Assembly (NCBI RefSeq): GCF_003339685.1
Contig: NZ_QPKI01000001.1
Location: 1 to 64,000, forward strand
DNA: 64,000 nucleotides
Direction: 5' to 3'
DNA from: Halomonas sp. DQ26W
Lineage (GTDB): Bacteria > Pseudomonadota > Gammaproteobacteria > Pseudomonadales > Halomonadaceae
Shown: in pieces, positions 58,844 to 64,000 of the stretch
How the letters are laid out: each line of letters opens with the position of its first letter
Position numbering within the stretch: the first letter of the stretch is position 1
Notes under the pieces: generated by a model
The model's database searches: none
The model's input: only the letters and a program-made list of their open reading frames with translations
What the model was told of the DNA's origin: nothing
Made by a program: the position numbers and the translations under genes

Positions 58844-59583
58844 CAGCGCTCCTCCCCTGCCAGGTCACGCACCCAGCGCTTGTTGGATTCCCGGCGCAGG
58901 ATCTCGCTGCGTGTCCGCATCAGGGTCAAGGCGATGAAGAAGCTGTAGAAGCCCAGCACCATGATCAGCAGCGGCGCCCACATTTCCATGGGCATGGCGG
59001 CGCGTCCGGTGATGCTGAAGGTGGCCGGCTGGTGCAAGGTATACCACCAGTCAACCGAGTACTTGATGATCGGTATGTTGATGACCCCAACCATGGCCAG
59101 CACCGAGGCGGCCCGCGAGGCGCTGTCGCGGCTGGTGAAGGCGCCGCGCAAGGCGATCACGCCCAGGTACAGGAACAACAGAATGAGCATCGAGGTCAGG
59201 CGTGCATCCCACATCCACCAGGTGCCCCAGGTGGGCACCCCCCACACCGCCCCGGAGAAGAGTGCGATGAAGGTCATGGCGGCACCCAGCGGCGCCATCA
59301 TGGCGGCTGCCATATCGGCGACCTTGATCTTCCAGACCATGAAAACCAGGCCCGCGATTGCCATGGAGACAAATATCGACTGGGCCAGGAAGGCTGCCGG
59401 CACATGCACATAGATGATGCGGAAGCTGTTGCCCTGCTGGTAATCGGCCGGAGCGAAGGCCAGCCCCCAGACCGTGCCGGTAACGATAAGGATCAGTGCC
59501 GCGGCCCAGAACCAGGGCTGGAGCCGTGCGCTGATCGCGTAGAACCACTTCGGGGAACGCAACTTGTTAATAAAGGCCCACAT
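58843..59583 (-). CDS. ccmC: Haem exporter protein CcmC
   Basis: A 246-residue six-TM haem handling protein. It has the WWD motif region ([20 protein letters not shown]) and flanking haem-ligand histidines ([27 protein letters not shown]), which attach haem to CcmE. Confidence 0.96.
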   Translation of the reverse strand: MWAFINKLRSPKWFYAISARLQPWFWAAALILIVTGTVWGLAFAPADYQQGNSFRIIYVHVPAAFLAQSIFVSMAIAGLVFMVWKIKVADMAAAMMAPLGAAMTFIALFSGAVWGVPTWGTWWMWDARLTSMLILLFLYLGVIALRGAFTSRDSASRAASVLAMVGVINIPIIKYSVDWWYTLHQPATFSITGRAAMPMEMWAPLLIMVLGFYSFFIALTLMRTRSEILRRESNKRWVRDLAGEER

Positions 59584-59597
59584 GCCTAGTCACCCTC

Positions 59598-60338
59598 TCA
59601 ACCGTTGATACTGATGCGCAGTGATGCCGCAATTGCCAGGGGCGCAAGAATCAGCGCCAGCGCCAACAGCGCGCCGAGAATCGCCAGATGCGCCATGACA
59701 CCGTCGCCGAAAATGGCGGCCTGCACGGCTCCGGCACCGAAGATAAGCACCGGGATATAAAGGGGAAGCACCAGCAGCGAAAGCAGCACACCGCCGCGGG
59801 ACAACCCCACCGTCAGCGCCGCTCCGATGGCACCAATCAGGCTGAGACTGGCACTGCCTAGTGCCAGTGAAATCGCCAACACACCATAGCTGCCCGCAGG
59901 CAGTGCCAGCATGATCCCCAGCAGCGGCGCCATGAGCGCCAGGGGCAAGCCGGTCAGCAGCCAGTGAACAGCCACCTTGGCTAAGGCAAGCATTGCCAGC
60001 GGCTGAGGTGTGAGCAGCAGTTGCTCGAGCGTACCGTCGTCGTAATCGGCCCTGAACAGGCTGTCCAACGACAGCAGCGCCGCGAGCAGCGCAGCCACCC
60101 ACAGCAGCCCCGGGGCGATGGCCGTAAGCAGCTGTGGGTCGGGCGAGATGCCGATCGGAAACAGGGTGATCACGATGGCGAAAAAGACCAGTGGATTCAT
60201 CACCTCGCTGCGCCGACGCAGTAACAGCACCAGGTCACGCTTGAGCGTTGCCCAGAATGCGACAGCCAAACCGCCGCCAGGTTCCCCGCGAAGGGCCACC
60301 GGGACTTCCCCGCTCAGCGAGCCTTCAGTTCCCATCAT
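59598..60338 (-). CDS. ccmB: Haem exporter protein CcmB
   Basis: A 246-residue six-TM permease of the CcmABC complex (FWATLKRDLVLLLRRRSEVM; FRADYDDGTLEQLLLTPQPL; VLLSLLVLPLYIPVLIFGAG). The first ATG at 60338 has GGGAGG upstream; it carries about 25 extra N-terminal residues relative to E. coli (220). Overlaps the end of ccmA by 14 bp. Confidence 0.94.
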   Translation of the reverse strand: MMGTEGSLSGEVPVALRGEPGGGLAVAFWATLKRDLVLLLRRRSEVMNPLVFFAIVITLFPIGISPDPQLLTAIAPGLLWVAALLAALLSLDSLFRADYDDGTLEQLLLTPQPLAMLALAKVAVHWLLTGLPLALMAPLLGIMLALPAGSYGVLAISLALGSASLSLIGAIGAALTVGLSRGGVLLSLLVLPLYIPVLIFGAGAVQAAIFGDGVMAHLAILGALLALALILAPLAIAASLRISING

Positions 60339-60975
60339 CGAGCCCTCCCCCACCAAGGTGGATACGGCGCAGCTCGGCACAGGGCGTCAGCTCGTGGTGA
60401 GTGGTCACCAGCACACAGCCACCCTGGCGGGCATGGTCGTACAAGCGCCGCTCAAGGGCCGCAACACCGTCGCGATCGATGGCGGTAAAGGGCTCGTCCA
60501 GCACCCACAGCGACCGCGGCGTCAGCACCAGACGAGCCAGCGCCACCCGGCGCTGCTGCCCGGCGGAGAGCTGGCCTGCCGGCAGGTCCTCGAAGCCGGC
60601 CAGGCCGACATCGTCCAGTGCCGCATAGCGGGATGCCTCATCCTGCGACTGACCCGCCATGGCTTGATACCAGGTCAGGTTTTCCAGCGGGGTCAGCGCC
60701 GCCTTGACCCCCGGAGCATGGCCCATATAAAGCAAGTTCGAGAGAAAGGCATCGCGTGCTTCACACATGGGGCGTTCGTCCCAGAAAAGCTCACCCTCGT
60801 AGTCTGCCAACTGGCCGGAGAGTATCTTCAACAGGGTGGTCTTGCCGCTGCCGTTGGGGCCTTCTACCCGCACGATCTCACCGGCGCGGATATCCAGGTC
60901 CAGGCCTCGGAACAGCCAACGATCATCGCGCTCACATGCGAGATTTTGCGCTTGCAGACGCAGGCTCAACGGCAC
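60325..60975 (-). CDS. ccmA: Haem exporter ATPase CcmA
   Basis: A 216-residue ABC ATPase. Walker A GPNGSGKTTLL, signature LSAGQQRRVALARL, Walker B LWVLDEPFTAID and an H-loop His (LVTTHHEL). It powers release of haem-loaded CcmE. It is first of the ccmABCDEFGHI operon; the promoter lies in the 198-bp divergent gap shared with the LexA-like peptidase gene. Confidence 0.96.
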   Translation of the reverse strand: MPLSLRLQAQNLACERDDRWLFRGLDLDIRAGEIVRVEGPNGSGKTTLLKILSGQLADYEGELFWDERPMCEARDAFLSNLLYMGHAPGVKAALTPLENLTWYQAMAGQSQDEASRYAALDDVGLAGFEDLPAGQLSAGQQRRVALARLVLTPRSLWVLDEPFTAIDRDGVAALERRLYDHARQGGCVLVTTHHELTPCAELRRIHLGGGGLDDGN

Positions 60976-61130
60976 TCTCCAGGAATGGTAAATTCGCTGG
61001 AAATGCTACACTAAATGGCTTTTTGCTACTAGTAATCGACCTGCGTCACGGTGCCTATCTTGCCGCAGGTCAAGACTTGTCCCTGGCCAGGGAACTTGCC
61101 TGGGAAGCATCGCCTGCTATGATGCTTGAT

Positions 61131-61150
61131 ACCTGTACATTTTCACAGGT
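61131..61150. promoter_or_regulatory. LexA/SOS-box-like palindrome
   Basis: ACCTGTACATTTTCACAGGT: perfect 6-bp arms around 8 bp, and CTG-N10-CAG as in gammaproteobacterial LexA boxes. It is 23 bp before the start of the S24 peptidase gene. Confidence 0.6.
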
Positions 61151-61173
61151 TCGATCAGAGAGAGAAACGCCAC

Positions 61174-61644
61174 ATGCCACAGGCTTCCACGCACTATCTG
61201 CACCGACGCCCCAACCTGCCCATGCCCGAGGCCTGGATCCGCATCGAAGGTGATGACCTCGTCGAGATCCCATTGCTGGGCGACGTCTCGGCCGGCATGC
61301 CCATCGAGGCATGCCCGACCATCGGTGCCGTACATGCCCCCTCCTGCATGGTACGCCGCAACACCTACGCCCTGCGCGTGCTCGGCGACTCCATGATCGA
61401 CTGCAACATCTTCGACGGTGATGTGATCATCATCGAACGCCAGGAGAGCGCGGAAAATGGCGAAACCGCCGTGGTACTGATCAATCAGCAAGAAGTCACC
61501 CTGAAGAAGCTATACATAGAGAAGAGCGGGGTCCGCCTGCAGCCGGCCAACGAGCGCCTGCCCCCCATCTACCTGAAGAACAGCGACATCCAGGTGCTGG
61601 GCATGGTAATGGGCGTGGTGCGTCAGCACGAGCTCACCCACTGA
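61174..61644 (+). CDS. LexA/UmuD-type S24 peptidase without an HTH domain
   Basis: A 156-residue S24 self-cleaving protease fold. Ala-Gly cleavage site in GDVSAGMPIEA (about 38-48), catalytic Ser in LGDSMID and Lys in EVTLKKLY. The N-terminal 30 residues are too short for the winged HTH of LexA, so it resembles UmuD in plan but its core is more LexA-like. ATG at 61174 with a weak ribosome site. The SOS-box-like palindrome just upstream suggests damage control. No umuC/dinB follows; the next gene is on the other strand. Confidence 0.8.
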   Translation: MPQASTHYLHRRPNLPMPEAWIRIEGDDLVEIPLLGDVSAGMPIEACPTIGAVHAPSCMVRRNTYALRVLGDSMIDCNIFDGDVIIIERQESAENGETAVVLINQQEVTLKKLYIEKSGVRLQPANERLPPIYLKNSDIQVLGMVMGVVRQHELTH

Positions 61645-61737
61645 TGTGCCACCCGGTTTCTGACGTACCTGCCGGCACCCGGTGGGAATCCGAGACCGAG
61701 GTCGAATAGAGCAGGTTCATCACCTGGCCGGACCCCA

Positions 61738-62397
61738 TCACGTCACCCCGCTCAGTGCCACCTCATACGAACGCCGGATATGGTCATCCATCAATGCTCG
61801 CGCGGCCTTGATGTCGCGCTCCAGGGCAAGTGCTACCAATTCACCGTGCTGGGCATCGAGTACACGCCGCACCTCGGGCGCTTCCGGCGCCATGCGGCGA
61901 TAGCGGTCGAACTGGTCATGGAGCTGCTCGATGAAGCGCAACAGCCAGACCGAGCCACAGGGGGCCACCAGAGTACGGTGAAAGCGGGTATGCAATCGCT
62001 CCCATTCGTCGACCTCTTCCGGCACCATGTCGGCCCGCTTGAGCCGATGCGCCGCCGCCAGCAGTTCCGACTCCCACTCGGCATCACCGAAGCGAATCGC
62101 CCGCTCCAAGGCCATGCCCTCCAGCTCACGACGCATCTCGGCAATGTCGTCAAGCTCGCGGCTTTCCAGCCGCGGCACGCGAAAGCCACGCTGGTTCTCC
62201 TGTTCAAGCAGACCATAAGCGGCGAGCCGGTTAAGTGCCTCGCGTAGTGGGCTGAGCCCCACACCGTAGTGCTCCTTGAGAGTATTGATAGCCACTTTTT
62301 CGCCAGCCTGGAAACGACCGTTTACCAGGTCTTGACGCAAGGTGTCGTAGATACGACCAGACGTCGTCATGTGCCCCTTCTGGGTGGGTCTTCCCAT
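61738..62397 (-). CDS. GntR-family transcriptional regulator (FCD domain)
   Basis: A 219-residue regulator. Winged HTH (YDTLRQDLVNGRFQAGEKVA; YGVGLSPLREALNRLAAYGL) and an all-helical FCD effector domain with metal-binding residues (EWERLHTRFHRTL; DAQHGELV). ATG at 62397 with GGAGG upstream is preferred to 62370. It is divergent from the chromate-transporter pair and TctC gene, so it may control them, e.g. in response to a carboxylate. Confidence 0.88.
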   Translation of the reverse strand: MGRPTQKGHMTTSGRIYDTLRQDLVNGRFQAGEKVAINTLKEHYGVGLSPLREALNRLAAYGLLEQENQRGFRVPRLESRELDDIAEMRRELEGMALERAIRFGDAEWESELLAAAHRLKRADMVPEEVDEWERLHTRFHRTLVAPCGSVWLLRFIEQLHDQFDRYRRMAPEAPEVRRVLDAQHGELVALALERDIKAARALMDDHIRRSYEVALSGVT

Positions 62398-62550
62398 GCC
62401 CCCTCCTTCACCTTGTCTCGAAACCGAAGGTTGACCTTTTTTCATTCTTTAATCTACTCTAGTACAAATAATCGATTCTTTTACGATAAGACGACTAATG
62501 AACAATAAATCAACGACCCTCTCCATGGCCGAAAAAAACATGGCCTCCGC

Positions 62551-63120
62551 ATGACAGCCTCTCCCGACAAGGTGCCGTTTGGCGCTCTGTTCTGGGCCTT
62601 CACCCGTATCGGTCTGCTCGGTTTCGGCGGCGGTCCCGCGATGATACCCCTGGTACAACAGGAAGTGGTAAAGCGCCACGCTTGGCTGAGCGATGAAGAA
62701 TTCGCCGACGTGCTAGCCATCGGCAACACCCTACCCGGCCCCATCGCAACCAAGATGCCCGGCTACATCGGCTATCGGGTAGCCGGCGCAGCCGGCTGTG
62801 CGATTGCCGTGTCCGCCGTGATCCTGCCCATGATCGTAGCGATGATCGCGCTACTGGCCCTATTCAGCAGCTATCGCCACGTGGACTGGATCCACGGCAT
62901 GGGCCAGGCTGTCGTTCCGGTGGTCATGGTCATGATGGGACAACTGACCATGGACTTCTGGAACAAGTCACGCCTGGCCCTGGGCTGGGCGGTGAGCCTG
63001 GTCATGGCGGGAGTGGCCGGTGTGACGATCTACCTGCTCGGTGTGCATCCCGGCTGGGTGATCGGCGGCATCCTTGCGGCAGCGCTGCTGCGACCGACAT
63101 CCAAGCAGAGGCCCGCATGA
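62551..63120 (+). CDS. Chromate transporter family protein, first half of a split pair
   Basis: A 189-residue short-chain CHR protein. It has the motif FTRIGLLGFGGGPAMIPLVQ, the LPGPIATKMPGYIGY motif and about six TM segments. Short-chain CHR proteins work as pairs of homologous halves; the partner starts 4 bp before this stop. Substrate may be chromate or, given the TctC and GntR neighbours, another anion. No clear Shine-Dalgarno precedes the ATG, but a 9-codon ORF (from 62525) ends over it (ATGA), which could re-initiate translation. Confidence 0.85.
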   Translation: MTASPDKVPFGALFWAFTRIGLLGFGGGPAMIPLVQQEVVKRHAWLSDEEFADVLAIGNTLPGPIATKMPGYIGYRVAGAAGCAIAVSAVILPMIVAMIALLALFSSYRHVDWIHGMGQAVVPVVMVMMGQLTMDFWNKSRLALGWAVSLVMAGVAGVTIYLLGVHPGWVIGGILAAALLRPTSKQRPA

Positions 63121-63653
63121 TGATGGTCTATTGGGAGCTGTTCCTGGCCTTCTTCATCCCCAACATCATCGGCTACGGCGGTGGACCGGCGATCATTCCG
63201 CTGATCGAAGTGGAGGTGGTCGGCCGCTACGGCTGGATGAACGCCCAAGAGTTCGCCGAGACCCTGGCGTTGGGCAATGCCCTGCCAAGCCCCATCGCCA
63301 CCAAGATGGCCGGCTATGTGGGCTATGACGTGGCGGGTATCGGCGGCGCCCTGGTCGCAGTGTTCGCCACGGTGGTGCCTTCGCTGCTGCTGATGTTGGG
63401 TGCCCTGGGGCTGCTCTACCGTCATCGCGACTCCCCCCGCGTCAAGCGCATGAGCCAGTGGGTGCGGCCGGTGATCGCAATGATGATGGCCTGGCTGACA
63501 TGGAGCTTCTTCAGCGAGGGCCTAAACAGCGCGGGCCTGGTACATACCATCCTCATAGGTGTGGCAGCCGCCATCGCCCTTCTGCGCTTCCAGACCCATC
63601 CGGCCTTCGTGGTCCTGGCTGCGCTCATTTACGGAGGTCTATTCCTGAGCTGA
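63117..63653 (+). CDS. Chromate transporter family protein, second half of a split pair
   Basis: A 178-residue short-chain CHR protein similar to the preceding one (FIPNIIGYGGGPAIIPLIEV; LALGNALPSPIATKMAGYVG). The overlap ATGA with the first gene shows coupled translation and a likely heterodimer with opposite topology. It begins with three successive ATG codons, so the exact start is uncertain by one or two residues. Confidence 0.87.
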   Translation: MMMVYWELFLAFFIPNIIGYGGGPAIIPLIEVEVVGRYGWMNAQEFAETLALGNALPSPIATKMAGYVGYDVAGIGGALVAVFATVVPSLLLMLGALGLLYRHRDSPRVKRMSQWVRPVIAMMMAWLTWSFFSEGLNSAGLVHTILIGVAAAIALLRFQTHPAFVVLAALIYGGLFLS

Positions 63654-63762
63654 CACGTTGAATAACAACACCCCAACGAGGGAACACGCGCTCACTCCGT
63701 TGCTGTCTCGCCCGAGGCGAGCGGCAGCTATTACACCACCAAAAATACAAAGGTGATCCATC

Positions 63763-64000
63763 ATGACGCGTACGAAGCTGACCCATACCATTGCCGCCAT
63801 CGGCCTCGCCACCGGCATCGCCCTGTCCGGCACCGCCCAGGCAGACTATCCCGAGCAGGATATTCGCCTGATCATTCCCTACGGTCCCGGGGGCGCCACC
63901 GACATCATCTTCCGGCTCATCTCCCAGGAAGCCGAGCAGTATCTGGGTGAATCCATCGTTCCGGTCAATATGGCCGGCGCCGGTGCTACGCTCGGCTCGC
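63763..64000 (+). CDS. TctC-family tripartite tricarboxylate transporter substrate-binding protein, partial
   Basis: The first 79 residues of a periplasmic binding protein cut by the window end. Signal peptide (TIAAIGLATGIALSGTAQA) followed by the family's opening YPEQDIRLIIPYGPGGATDI (cf. PxRPI-xxI/V-PxxPGGxxD) and VPVNMAGAGATLGS. Partner membrane proteins TctA/TctB would lie beyond the window. ATG at 63763 with AGGTG upstream. Confidence 0.88.
   Translation, partial: MTRTKLTHTIAAIGLATGIALSGTAQADYPEQDIRLIIPYGPGGATDIIFRLISQEAEQYLGESIVPVNMAGAGATLGS

Overview
The window is a GC-rich gammaproteobacterial chromosome segment, most like Halomonas or a close relative (Halomonadaceae). This rests on the smc-zipA-ligA order, the complete ccmABCDEFGHI operon, the glrK-qseG-glrR block, bifunctional mnmC and yciO-rnm-yciI neighbours, all with the high third-position GC of that family. 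The genus is inferred from gene content. No rRNA or tRNA gene and no CRISPR array was seen.

Layout. 1-12.5 kb is a patchwork: yghU, an MscS channel, cspA, a DadA-like oxidase, an intact hipBA toxin-antitoxin pair, a HigBA-like pair and a large acetyl-CoA hydrolase/transferase. It is strewn with REP-like repeats, two MITE-like elements and two broken relics of hipBA. 12.5-18.6 kb is a visibly more AT-rich accessory island next to the 3' end of guaA. It holds a solo tyrosine recombinase, two proteins with PD-(D/E)XK-like motifs, two proteins with HEPN-type R-x4-H motifs (one AbiJ-like) and small unknowns, so it looks like a defence-type cargo region. 18.7-24.5 kb carries guaB-guaA, a CsbD stress protein, a PRC-barrel protein and xseA.

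24.5-28.8 kb is the glrK-qseG-glrR regulatory operon. Upstream of it lie a sigma-54 promoter, a possible IHF site, an exact TGTC-N10-GACA GlrR-type operator and a strong terminator. This reproduces the enterobacterial glmY-glrK arrangement and predicts an undescribed sigma-54 transcript. 28.9-38.7 kb holds argA, pit with its DUF47 partner, a CYTH triphosphatase, a voltage-gated K+ channel, yciO, a PHP phosphoesterase, yciI and mnmC. 38.7-45.5 kb is an electron-transfer block: a small cytochrome c, a NapC/NirT tetraheme quinol dehydrogenase, a DmsE/MtrA decaheme cytochrome and an MtrB/PioB outer-membrane barrel. Next to it is a GGDEF-EAL protein whose periplasmic region carries its own CXXCH haem motif. 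45.9-53.8 kb is yheU-ligA-zipA-smc, and 53.8-61.0 kb is the ccm cytochrome c maturation operon, which serves the cytochromes upstream. The window ends with a LexA-type peptidase lacking an HTH domain behind an SOS-box-like palindrome, a GntR regulator, a split chromate-transporter pair and the start of a TctC solute-binding protein.

A further theme is short in-frame tandem repeats (6- and 18-bp units) near the ends of otherwise ordinary proteins (MscS, CYTH, PHP, CcmE).
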